From the NCBI GenBank assembly GCA_016874295.1, contig VGUH01000009.1:1-64000 (forward strand): 64,000 nucleotides of DNA, written 5' to 3'. The translations under genes were made by a program, and so were the position numbers. The DNA comes from Gammaproteobacteria bacterium. Its GTDB lineage: Bacteria; Pseudomonadota; Gammaproteobacteria; Steroidobacterales; Steroidobacteraceae. Positions 55,701 through 64,000 of this stretch are shown piece after piece. The notes under the pieces were generated by a model. The model searched no databases and was not told the origin of the DNA. It saw only the letters and a list, made by a program, of their open reading frames with translations. How positions within the stretch are numbered: the stretch's first letter is position 1; every line of letters starts with the position of its first letter.

Positions 55701-56602
55701 TTGCCGGCAATTCGCGAGAACGCCGTGGTCGATTCCGGCAGCTGCAGGTCCATGAGCTCCGGCTCGAGACGCAGGCTCGCGAGGGAGCGGCCAGCGCCGC
55801 GCGCCGACGCGCGGATCGAGCCGTGGCCTGCGGCCGGCACCTTGAAGCTGTCCGGCAGCATCGCCGCCCACTCCCCGAAATCGAGGCCCTGCGCGTCGAT
55901 CGACGCGCGCCAGGCGACGGCGTCGTTGTCGGCCAGCGGCCCGCCGGCCTCGGCCGTGAACTCGATCGAGGAGCCGAGGTGCTCGGGCAGCGCGACCTGC
56001 CCGGCCAGCGTGATTTCGTTGCCCCGACGCAGGACCTCGATGTCGACCCCGGTCAGCTGGAAACGCCCCTGGCGCGCGCGCAGGTCGAGGACCTCGAGCA
56101 CTGCGTCATTCACGCCGTAGCGGCCCCGCGGCACACGATCGAGCGTCAGCGGCCGCGCCTCCCGCTCCGCGTGCGGGAGCGCGGACTGGCCGACGAATCG
56201 CACCTGGCCGTCGGGCGTGATGACGAGGCCGAGTTGCGGCTGCAAGAGCACGATGCGCGCCACTTCGAGGCGCCGGTACCAGATCGAGCGCGGGATCGAG
56301 AGGCCGACGCGCCCGGCAGTCGCGGTGACCAGCGGGTCCGTGCCCGTCTCCGGCAGGACGCGCACGCCGCGGAACACGACTTCGGGGCCGTAGCGGCCGA
56401 TGCGCGCGTAAACGGAATCGAACTGCAGCCGCAGCCCCGTGGCCTCGCGCACGCGCTCGACGATCCGCTGCTGGTAGCCGGGCAGGAGCTCGATGGCGAG
56501 GCGAAACGCCCCGATGCCGAGCGCGACCAGCAGCGCCGCGAGGCCGGCGAGCGCGGCCAGCCAGCGCCCGAGTCGCTGCAGCCAGGAAATCCACGGGTTC
56601 AC
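52754..56602 (-). CDS. yhdP: AsmA-like protein YhdP
   Basis: This very long (1282 aa) protein has an N-terminal membrane anchor (LAALAGLAALLVALGIGAFRLA) and a periplasmic repeat-rich beta-groove domain, ending in the AsmA-type segment (RLSGRLEISAKNGYLTAVEP, GRVFGLMSLAHLGRRLQLD). YhdP-like proteins carry phospholipids from inner to outer membrane, redundantly with TamB and YdbH. The length and C-terminal DUF3971/TIGR02099 features fit. Only 40 nt separate it from maf; the rng gene found at this place in many relatives is absent. Confidence 0.92.
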   Translation of the reverse strand: MNPWISWLQRLGRWLAALAGLAALLVALGIGAFRLAIELLPGYQQRIVERVREATGLRLQFDSVYARIGRYGPEVVFRGVRVLPETGTDPLVTATAGRVGLSIPRSIWYRRLEVARIVLLQPQLGLVITPDGQVRFVGQSALPHAEREARPLTLDRVPRGRYGVNDAVLEVLDLRARQGRFQLTGVDIEVLRRGNEITLAGQVALPEHLGSSIEFTAEAGGPLADNDAVAWRASIDAQGLDFGEWAAMLPDSFKVPAAGHGSIRASARGAGRSLASLRLEPELMDLQLPESTTAFSRIAGNIRIQRDASTVSLEATELELSRSGAPWRPASLSASFTRRDGRPSAATLEADYLRVENLAAFAALLPAGTLRQRIETLAPRGELTEVDLTVRDVGGRRLPDIDGRLRFTDVGFSPLDKAAGMTGLDGTISARGAGGGVELAARDATIDWPQQWRAAAVLKRGHGRVEWQRFGDGVRLWLDDGFVDTGHGIVRGKVRMFVRPGELPLVDVSATVEDLDVTQLWRYLQIGRLSPRSVRWLDAAFRGGRVTEAQASITGPIRGFPYREGQGEFHARGHAAGINLFYAPGWPEIRGIDAEFSFDGPALHAVASRGSIGGIGFTDGEVQSGDLREAIFALRGRTDTEAGRALRMLQATPLAPSFGAMFPELSATGPVRAEVAIALPVKELDRRVVTVMANLDGVSLRYRQQPAEVTGLAGTLWVRNREIQAPALDGHALGGPFQASIATTVLPGGNLRTEVSASGTAQGPAIAPVARLPVNAGLEGATEWRGSLDVTRDADPRQPARGTARVQSDLRGLASGLPGPFDKTADSARPLTLEASFDGAAGPRIEGSYGRDVHALLQWRTKPSDPPVERGIILFGGATPATLPHSAGLWLAGRLESASLTRLLDLKWQEPRGRPIQDYLGGVDLTVGRFEALGYVFTDVSGRLRPGNRAWNVDVDGSAVAGHVSVPFSFPGEVPLVLDLERLRLGERDTAAGERPDPDPRNLPAIRAQLGEFVFDERNFGSVEAEFTRGTAGITLNRFAMQHPAFTAQGRGSWLVRGDGAECRLAFEADTGDVKGLMGTMRLGTQVEGEQGRVIADLNWPGPPEISAIGRLSGRLEISAKNGYLTAVEPGAGRVFGLMSLAHLGRRLQLDFDDLTGAGLSFDTLTGTFRLADGIASTDNLTLRGSAAEIGVAGQTNLRDRSYDQTVVVTGQLGASLGVAGALAGGPAVGAALLLFSQIFKEPLKGVTRGYYRITGSWDDPQIRRIDAREMEDDQQASQGSQ

Positions 56603-56642
56603 TGTGCTTGGACAAGGCCGGCGACGGCCTCGTTCCGGCGGC

Positions 56643-57236
56643 TCACGGAATTTGCCAGCGCTGCACGCCGGCAGCGTCGAGCAAGGTCGACGTCTCGAAC
56701 AGAGGCAAGCCCATCACGTTCGAGAAGCTGCCTTCCAGGCATTGCACGAACACCGCGCCCAATCCCTGGATGGCATAGGCGCCCGCCTTGCCGGCGGGCT
56801 CGCCGGTCGCCCAGTAGCGGCGGCACTCGGCGGCATCGATCGCACGGAACGTGACGTAACTCGTGCTGCGCGCCTCGTCGAGGCGCCCGTCGTGCCAGAG
56901 CGCGATGGCGGTCAGCACTTCATGCCTGCGCCCTGCGAGCTTCGTCAGCGTGGCAACGCATTCCGCCTCATCCGCCGGTTTGCCGAAAGTCGACCTGTCC
57001 AGCACCACGGTCGTATCGGCGGCCAGCACCGGGCAACCGGGCCGGCCACGCTCCGCCTCGACCGCCGCCCGTGCCTTGCCGGTGGCGAGACGCGCCACAT
57101 AGTCGCCCGGCGCCTCGCCCCCGCGCGGCGACTCGTCGATCTCTGTCGCCAGGATCCGGTGCCGGACACCGATCTGCGCCAGCAAGCGGCTGCGGCGCTC
57201 CGACGCCGAGGCCAGCACAATGGAGTCGTAAGCCAT
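56643..57236 (-). CDS. Maf-family nucleoside triphosphate pyrophosphatase
   Basis: The 197-aa protein has the Maf motif ASASERRSRLLAQIGV, ATEIDESPRGGEAPGDYVAR and AADTTVVLDRSTFGKPADEA. This YhdE-type member hydrolyses non-canonical or dTTP/UTP nucleotides and affects septum formation when overproduced. I start at 57236 (MAYDSIVLAS) since the upstream extension has no homology. It is downstream of rlmH on the same strand. Confidence 0.9.
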   Translation of the reverse strand: MAYDSIVLASASERRSRLLAQIGVRHRILATEIDESPRGGEAPGDYVARLATGKARAAVEAERGRPGCPVLAADTTVVLDRSTFGKPADEAECVATLTKLAGRRHEVLTAIALWHDGRLDEARSTSYVTFRAIDAAECRRYWATGEPAGKAGAYAIQGLGAVFVQCLEGSFSNVMGLPLFETSTLLDAAGVQRWQIP

Positions 57237-57253
57237 TGAGCCGCGAGAATAAC

Positions 57254-57685
57254 TCAGGCCCGGTGGTACGGGTGTCCCTGCAGCAAGCTGTGTGCGCGAT
57301 AGAGCTGCTCGGCGACCAGGATGCGCACCAGCGCATGCGGCCAGGTGAGGGGCGAAAGCGACCAGCGCAAGTCGGCGGAGGCGGAAAGCCGCGCATCGAG
57401 ACCCTCGGGGCCGCCGACCAGCAGCGCGAGATCGCGCCCGGAGGCCATGCGGGCCGCGAGCCACTCCGCAAGCTCCGGCGTCGTCATCGCGCGGCCCTTT
57501 ACCTCCAGCGCGACGACGTAATCGCCTGCGCGGAGCGCCTTGCGCATGCGCTCGGCCTCGCGCGCCAGCGGAATCTCGATGAGCTCGAAAGCGAGGCCGC
57601 GGCCGAAGCGGCGCGCGTAGTCCGCGACGCCCGCGTCGACCCAGTCAGGCAGGCGCGTGCCGGCCGCGATCAGCCGGATGCGCAT
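57254..57685 (-). CDS. rlmH: 23S rRNA pseudouridine1915 N3-methyltransferase
   Basis: The 143-aa SPOUT methyltransferase has N-terminal LIAAGTRLPDWVDAGVADYA, FELIEIPLA, the SAM knot LALLVGGPEGL and the tail VRILVAEQLYRAHSLLQGHP plus YHRA. It modifies position 1915 in helix 69. It is about 12 residues shorter than the E. coli protein, through a shortened middle helix. It sits between rsfS and maf, the conserved order. Confidence 0.94.
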   Translation of the reverse strand: MRIRLIAAGTRLPDWVDAGVADYARRFGRGLAFELIEIPLAREAERMRKALRAGDYVVALEVKGRAMTTPELAEWLAARMASGRDLALLVGGPEGLDARLSASADLRWSLSPLTWPHALVRILVAEQLYRAHSLLQGHPYHRA

Positions 57686-57694
57686 GGCGGCCGG

Positions 57695-58102
57695 TCAGGC
57701 GACGCTCGGCGCGTGCCGCACGGGGCGCAGGTCCCAGAGCTTCTCGAGCCCGTAGAACTCGCGGATGCGGGGCAGCATCACGTGAACGATGAGGTCCTGG
57801 AGATCGACCAGCACCCACTCGCCCTCCTGCTGGCCCTCGACGCCGTAGGCGCGGTGGCCTGCCGCACGGCAGCGCTCGATCACGCGGTCCGCGACCGACT
57901 TGACGTGCCGGTCCGAGTTGCCGGTCGCGACGATCATCGTGTCCGCGACATCGGTGAGCCTGCGCACGTCGAGCACCTTGACATTCACGGCCTTCATGTC
58001 TTCGAGCGCGGCAACGGCGATCCGGGTCAGGCTGCCAGGTCCGGTCCTGGTCTTCTTGTTGGCGGGCGACTTGCGTTTCGGCTTCGATCTCGTGGCGGTC
58101 AT
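57695..58102 (-). CDS. rsfS: Ribosomal silencing factor RsfS
   Basis: The 135-aa protein has ALEDMKAVNVKVLDVRRLTD, VADTMIVATGNSDRHVKSVA and GQQEGEWVLVDLQDLIVHVM, standard for RsfS/Iojap. It binds L14 and blocks subunit joining during starvation. A lysine/arginine-rich N-terminal extension of ~25 residues is unusual but in frame with the only good start; the gene overlaps nadD by 4 nt. Confidence 0.94.
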   Translation of the reverse strand: MTATRSKPKRKSPANKKTRTGPGSLTRIAVAALEDMKAVNVKVLDVRRLTDVADTMIVATGNSDRHVKSVADRVIERCRAAGHRAYGVEGQQEGEWVLVDLQDLIVHVMLPRIREFYGLEKLWDLRPVRHAPSVA

Positions 58103-58752
58103 TCCTTCGTTTCACCTGGCCGGGCGTAGCTGCCCGTGCCGAGGATGATCCTACGCGCCGCCTCGGGCATCAAGTAGCGCGGGTCGCGGCCTGCCGCGAC
58201 CACGGCGCGCACCGCGCTGGACGACAGGTCGAGCTGGGTGTTGTCGCTGACATGGACCAGGCCCGCGGGCAGCGTCGCGAGCTGCGCCGCGCCGGCCGCG
58301 CGCCGCTCGCGCAGCAGCCGGCCGGCGAGTCCTCCGGCCGGCAGCGATGCGTGCGGGCGCAGCGCCACGACGATGTGGGCGAGCGCGAGCAGGTCGCCGG
58401 CGCGGTGCCAGAGATCGATGCCCGCATAGGCATCCATGCCCATGATCAGGACGATGGGCTGGTCGCCGCGCTCCGCGCGCAATTCCTCCAGCGTCAGCAC
58501 CGTGTAGGACGGACCCCCGCGGCGCAGCTCGCGGTCGTCGACCAGGAACCGCGGATCGTCGCCGACGGCGGCGCGCAGCATGGCGAGCCGCGTCGCCGCG
58601 TCGGCGAGCGGCGCCGCGCGGTGCGGCGGGTCGCCGGCCGGCACGAATGCGACCGCCTCGAGGTCGAGCAGCTCATGCAGCTCGTGGGCCGTGCGCAGGT
58701 GCCCGAAGTGGATCGGGTCGAACATCCCGCCGAACACGCCGAATGGGCGCAC
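58099..58752 (-). CDS. nadD: Nicotinate-nucleotide adenylyltransferase
   Basis: The 217-aa enzyme makes NaAD from NaMN and ATP. Motifs: FGVFGGMFDPIHFGHLRTAH (nucleotidyltransferase), PAGDPPHR, MLRAAVGD and the C-terminal VHVSDNTQLDLSSSAVR (ISSTxIR-like). GTG start at 58752. It lies 12 nt after holA, in the order leuS-lptE...holA-nadD-rsfS-rlmH typical of gammaproteobacteria. Confidence 0.94.
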   Translation of the reverse strand: MRPFGVFGGMFDPIHFGHLRTAHELHELLDLEAVAFVPAGDPPHRAAPLADAATRLAMLRAAVGDDPRFLVDDRELRRGGPSYTVLTLEELRAERGDQPIVLIMGMDAYAGIDLWHRAGDLLALAHIVVALRPHASLPAGGLAGRLLRERRAAGAAQLATLPAGLVHVSDNTQLDLSSSAVRAVVAAGRDPRYLMPEAARRIILGTGSYARPGETKE

Positions 58753-58764
58753 GCGGATATTCGT

Positions 58765-59784
58765 TCAGCCGGGCGGCGTCGCGGCCGGCAGCCGGGCGCC
58801 CGCCATCGCGGCCACGAGACCGGTGAGCGTGGTCCAGGCGTCGCCGCCCGCCGCGCCCGCCTGGCCCTTGAACTCCCGGTCGACGCGCGCCGCGGCGGCG
58901 AACCAGGGCGCGATCGGCCGGCCGGCCGTGCGCGCGGCCGCGCGCTTCACGAGCGACTCGCGGCGCTCCGCGGCCGGACCGTAGGTCTTCCTGGAGATTC
59001 CGTTGCGCAGGTCCGCGAGCGCGCGCAGCTCGCGGCAGACGGCCCACAGCACGAGCGGCGGCTCCGCGCCTTCCGCGCGCAGCCCGTCGAGAATCCTGAG
59101 CGCGCGCGCCACGTCGCCGGCGAGTGCGGCCTCGCCGAGCTGGAATACGTCGTAGCGTGCGCTGTTCGCGACCGCGGACTGCACGGCCTCGAGATCCGCG
59201 CGCCCGCCCGCCTGGAGCAGGGCGAGCTTCTCGATCTCCTGGTGCGCGGCCAGCAGATTGCCTTCCACGCGCTCGGCCAGGAGCTCCGCGGCGCCCGCCT
59301 CGAAGCGCAGGCCCAGGCGCGCCGCCCGCGCCTCGATCCAGCGCGGCAGGCGGTCGATCTCGACCGGCTGCGCCTGGACGACGACGCCGTGCCTCTCGAA
59401 GGACTTGAACCAGGCGCTCGACCAGGTGTCTTTCTCGGGCCGCGTCGTGACGACTAGCAGCAGGTTGTCCGGGCCGGGATCCGCAGCGAGCGCCGCAAGT
59501 ACCTCATCGCCCTCCTTGCCGGGCCGCGGCGTGGGCATGCGGATCTCGAGGATGCGCCGCTCCGCGAACAGCGACAGCGACCGGCTCGCGGTGCTGACGT
59601 CGGACCAGTCAAAGCTGCGGTCCGTGACGAAGAAGTCGCGGCCGGTGAAGCCCTCGGCACGGGCACGGGCGCGCACCGCGTCAACCGCCTCGCCGGTCAG
59701 CAGCGCCTCGTCGCCGACGATCAGCCAGGCGGGCGCGAGGCGTTTCTCCAGCGTGCGCGCGACCTGGTCGGTATTGATGCGCAT
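58765..59784 (-). CDS. holA: DNA polymerase III subunit delta
   Basis: The 339-aa clamp-loader subunit has the N-terminal PAWLIVGDEALLTGEAVDAV, EIRMPTPRPGKEGDEVLAAL, LAAHQEIEKLALL and RYDVFQLGEAALAGDVARAL, as in HolA. It opens the beta clamp. Here holA is separated from lptE and leuS by an inserted block (outer-membrane protein, pip, sdaA), whereas the three are contiguous in many relatives. Confidence 0.93.
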   Translation of the reverse strand: MRINTDQVARTLEKRLAPAWLIVGDEALLTGEAVDAVRARARAEGFTGRDFFVTDRSFDWSDVSTASRSLSLFAERRILEIRMPTPRPGKEGDEVLAALAADPGPDNLLLVVTTRPEKDTWSSAWFKSFERHGVVVQAQPVEIDRLPRWIEARAARLGLRFEAGAAELLAERVEGNLLAAHQEIEKLALLQAGGRADLEAVQSAVANSARYDVFQLGEAALAGDVARALRILDGLRAEGAEPPLVLWAVCRELRALADLRNGISRKTYGPAAERRESLVKRAAARTAGRPIAPWFAAAARVDREFKGQAGAAGGDAWTTLTGLVAAMAGARLPAATPPG

Positions 59785-59887
59785 GACCGGTCAATTGTAG
59801 CCATCATCGGGCACCAGCAGGATTCTGACGCGAACGGGCCCTGTCGACGATGGCAGCAGGTCGGGTGCTGTGCGATAGTCAAATGGG

Positions 59888-61433
<1,546 letters not shown>

Positions 61434-61453
<20 letters not shown>

Positions 61454-62795
61454 CGGCGAGACCGCCCTGCGAAGTCTCCTTGTAGATCGACTTCATGTCG
61501 TAGCCGGTCTTGCGCATGGTCGCGATGACCTGGTCGAGCGACACCTTGTGCGTGCCGTCGCCGCGCAGCGCCAGCCGCGCTGCATTGATCGCCTTGACCG
61601 CACCCATCGCGTTCCGCTCGATGCAGGGGATTTGCACCAGCCCCGCGATCGGGTCGCAGGTGAGGCCGAGGTTGTGTTCCATGCCGATTTCGGCCGCATT
61701 CTCGACCTGGCTGTTCGTGCCGCCCAGCGCGGCCGTGAGGCCGCCGGCCGCCATCGAGCAGGCGACGCCCACCTCGCCCTGGCAGCCCATCTCGGCGCCG
61801 GAAATCGAGGCGTTGCGCTTGTAGAGGAGACCGATCGCGCCCGCCACCAGCAGGAAGCGCTGGATGCCGGCTTCGTTGCCGACCCTGCAGAACCGCGCGT
61901 AATAGTGCATGACCGCGGGCACGATGCCGGCCGCGCCATTCGTGGGCGCGGTCACGACCTGTCCGCCCGCAGCGTTCTCTTCATTGACCGCGAGCGCCCA
62001 GGCGTTGACCCACTCCATGGCATCGGCGCCCGCCGCATCCGCCTCGAGAGCCCGCGCGAGCTGCGGCGCGCGGCGCTTGACCTTCAGCGCGCCGGGCAGC
62101 AATCCCTCGGCGGCGAAGCCGCGCTCGACACAGGCCTGCATGACGGACCAGAGGCGCGCCAGCCGCGCGTTGACCTCCGCCGCAGGCCGCAGCGCCTCCT
62201 CGTTCGCGCGCATGAGCCCGTCGATCGTGAGCCCGGCGCGACTCGCCTGAGCGAGCAGTTCGTCGCCGCTGCCGAACGGCAGAGGCAACTCGGCGGTACC
62301 GGCAGCGGCCGGCCCGGGGGCATCGCCCGCGCGCTGCACCGCGCCGCCGCCGATCGAGTACATCTCTTCCGCCAGCAGCACCGCGCCCGACGCGTCCCGC
62401 GCGGTAAAGCGCATGCCGTTCGAGTGGCCGGGCAGCATCTGGTCACGATGGAACAGGAGGTTCATCGGCTCGTCGAAGGCGATCTCGCGGCGCCCGAGCA
62501 GGCACAGGCGGCCACTGCTCCGGATCCGCGCCAGCGTCGGCTCCATGACCGCCGGATCGAATTCGGACGGATCATGCCCCTCGAGGCCGAGCAGGACCGC
62601 CCGGTCGGTGCAGTGCCCGAGACCGGTGAGCGCGAGCGAGCCGTACAGCTGGACGAACACTTCCCCGGTCCGCGCGAGCAGCCCCTGCGCCTCGAGATCG
62701 AGCGCGAACAGGCGCGCCGCGAGCATCGGGCCCATGGTGTGCGACGACGACGGGCCGATGCCGACCTTGAAGACGTCGAAGACCGAGACGCTCAC
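61434..62795 (-). CDS. L-serine ammonia-lyase (iron-sulfur, single-chain)
   Basis: The 453-aa SdaA/SdaB-type enzyme deaminates serine to pyruvate. Motifs: [41 protein letters not shown], and cluster cysteines in [20 protein letters not shown] and [19 protein letters not shown]. The C-terminal VPEC ends in the cysteine that occupies the cluster in the resting enzyme. It overlaps lptE by 4 nt, so it is cotranscribed with leuS-lptE. Confidence 0.94.
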
Positions 62796-63271
62796 AGGGC
62801 CGCCAGCCGCCGCAGGATGAGGTCCGCGATCTCGCCCGCCAGCGCAGCGCGCAACGACGCTTCCTCGTGCTCCTTGGCGAGCACGGCGGACTCGTCGTAG
62901 CCGTAGTTGCGCGTGAGCCTGACCTGCGTGCGCGCGATCAGCTCAGCCGCGTCATTCGTGACCGAGAACTCCGCGGCATAGAAGACCTCGTATTCGCCGG
63001 GCTTGTTGTCCGCGGTCACCGAGAGCAGCTCGCGGCCGGTCTCGTCGACGTGCAGGCGCACCACGACGCTTGCCGCGGACGCGCTCGCGGCGGGCACCGC
63101 CCCTGCGGCGCGCAGCCGCCGCTCAAGCGCGGTGTAGAGCGGCGTGAAGCGGTCCGGCGAATCGACGTACGGCCGCGCGGCGACGGCCGGCAGCGGCACC
63201 TGGCCGCGCAGCTGGAATCCGCAGCTCGCCAGCAGTGCGGCCAGAGCGATGAAGGCGAGGGCGCGATGCAT
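62792..63271 (-). CDS. lptE: LPS-assembly lipoprotein LptE
   Basis: The 159-aa lipoprotein has lipobox LLASC (Cys17) followed by [11 protein letters not shown], the invariant LptE beginning, and the helical C-terminus [20 protein letters not shown]. It plugs LptD at the outer membrane for LPS delivery. It overlaps leuS by 4 nt (ATGA), the standard leuS-lptE arrangement. Confidence 0.93.
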   Translation of the reverse strand: MHRALAFIALAALLASCGFQLRGQVPLPAVAARPYVDSPDRFTPLYTALERRLRAAGAVPAASASAASVVVRLHVDETGRELLSVTADNKPGEYEVFYAAEFSVTNDAAELIARTQVRLTRNYGYDESAVLAKEHEEASLRAALAGEIADLILRRLAAL

Positions 63272-64000
63272 CAGACCACCACGTTCACGAGCTTGCCCGG
63301 CACGTAGATCAGCTTGCGCACCGGCAGGCCGGCCACGCACTTCGCGACACCCGGGTCGGCGAGCGCCGCCGCGCGCGCCACCGACTCGTCGGCGCCGGCG
63401 GCCACCGCGATGCGCGCGCGCAGCTTGCCGTTCACCTGCACGACGATCTCGATCGTGTCCTTCACGAGCGCCGCGGCATCGGGCTCCGGCCAGCGCTCAT
63501 CCGCGACCAGGGTCGCATGACCGAGCGCCTGCCACATCGCCTGTGCCGCATGCGGGACGATGGGCGAGAGCATCAGCACCACGAGCTCGAGCGCCTCCTG
63601 CACGACGGCGCGGCCCTGCGGCGAGCGGTCCTGGCAGGCCGCGAGCGCGTTGTAGAGTTCCATCACGGCGGCGATCGCCGTGTTGAACATGCGCCGGCGG
63701 CCGATGTCGTCGCCGACCTTGACCAGCGTCTGGTGCACCTGGCGGCGCAGGTCGCGCGCGGCCCGGTCGAGCGCCGCGGTGTCGACCGGCCCGGCGGGGC
63801 CGGCCGCGACGTGCGCGTGCACGATTTTCCACAGCCGCTTCATGAAGCGGAACGCGCCCTCCACGCCCTCGTCCGACCACTCGAAGGTGTGCTCGGGCGG
63901 GACATTCGACATCGCGAACAGCCGCGCCGTGTCGGCGCCGTAGCGGTCCACGAGCTCCTGCGGGTCGACGCCGTTGCGGCGCGACTTCGACATCGTGCCG
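63271..64000 (-). CDS. leuS: Leucyl-tRNA synthetase, C-terminal part (cut by window end)
   Basis: The frame enters from the right edge with TMSKSRRNGVDPQELVDRYG, the KMSKS loop that binds ATP, followed by the anticodon-binding domain (FMKRLWKIVH, RRMFNTAIAAVMELYNAL, LSPIVPHAAQAMWQALG) and the C-terminal tail VNGKLRARIAV. It charges tRNA-Leu. Only about 240 of some 860 residues are in the window. Confidence 0.96.
   Translation of the reverse strand, partial: GTMSKSRRNGVDPQELVDRYGADTARLFAMSNVPPEHTFEWSDEGVEGAFRFMKRLWKIVHAHVAAGPAGPVDTAALDRAARDLRRQVHQTLVKVGDDIGRRRMFNTAIAAVMELYNALAACQDRSPQGRAVVQEALELVVLMLSPIVPHAAQAMWQALGHATLVADERWPEPDAAALVKDTIEIVVQVNGKLRARIAVAAGADESVARAAALADPGVAKCVAGLPVRKLIYVPGKLVNVVV

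Noticed and set aside
57254-57685. RlmH truncated by a frameshift
   Set aside because: N- and C-terminal motifs are both in one frame; the protein is merely ~12 residues shorter in the middle helix.

Overview
This is a high-GC (by eye roughly two-thirds G+C or more), gene-dense stretch of what looks like a gammaproteobacterial chromosome. The assignment rests on gene order. The window has ygfB-pepP-ubiH-ubiI close to gcvT-gcvH-gcvP, zapA-6S RNA-ygfA, rplM-rpsI, rlmH-maf-yhdP-nitrilase-tldD, leuS-lptE-holA-nadD-rsfS, a split glycine decarboxylase (gcvPA/gcvPB), Coq7-type ubiquinone hydroxylation and a TIGR02449/ZapA pair. This suggests a lineage near Xanthomonadales, Nevskiales or Steroidobacterales, but I cannot name genus or species from the sequence.

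Layout. 1-13.4 kb is an accessory block. It opens with the end of an IS3-type transposase, then a 617-aa protein that fuses a BetI-like TetR regulator to a Rieske oxygenase. Divergent from it runs an exported hydrolase operon: CocE/NonD esterase, lipoprotein amidohydrolase, Tat-exported amidohydrolase and Sco1. A TPR gene interrupted by an amber codon, a DUF885 protein and another amidohydrolase follow. 13.4-22.8 kb holds a frameshifted PAS-GGDEF-EAL gene, a Pcm-like methyltransferase, tolC, the tRNA-modifying tsaC/sua5, a very large tandem HtrA/PDZ protease resembling yeast Nma111p, and a PfkB sugar/nucleoside kinase. 22.8-34.6 kb is the glycine cleavage operon (gcvT-H-PA-PB), divergent ispG-phhB-MFS, and the ygfB-pepP-ubiH-ubiI operon. 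34.7-43.8 kb carries zapA, 6S RNA, ygfA, an EVE-domain gene, a tiny lysine-rich peptide unit, rpiA, tRNA-Gln, rpsI/rplM, coq7, a broken crp/vfr, rpe, djlA, purC and a YihY-type membrane protein. 43.9-64 kb carries pmbA/yjgA, an M19 dipeptidase, purE-purK, an ExeA-like ATPase fused to an FHA domain, and the long minus-strand housekeeping series tldD, nitrilase, yhdP, maf, rlmH, rsfS, nadD, holA. A small outer-membrane protein, a frameshifted proline iminopeptidase, sdaA, lptE and the 3' end of leuS complete it.

How the genes work together. All three ring hydroxylases needed for ubiquinone (ubiI-like, ubiH, coq7) lie in the window. Glycine cleavage, serine dehydratase, 5-formyl-THF cyclo-ligase and purC/E/K form a one-carbon/purine theme. 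tldD and pmbA are both present, as subunits of one protease. The 5' accessory block reads as an envelope-located catabolic set beside an unusual one-protein regulator-oxygenase.

Four genes carry apparent single-event lesions: TPR amber; GGDEF-EAL frameshift in a CG dinucleotide tract; crp opal plus 3' frameshift; pip one-base deletion. Draft-sequence error and real decay or phase variation cannot be separated here. There is no stretch over 300 bases without a gene or RNA; the longest (47,117-47,368) is discussed.
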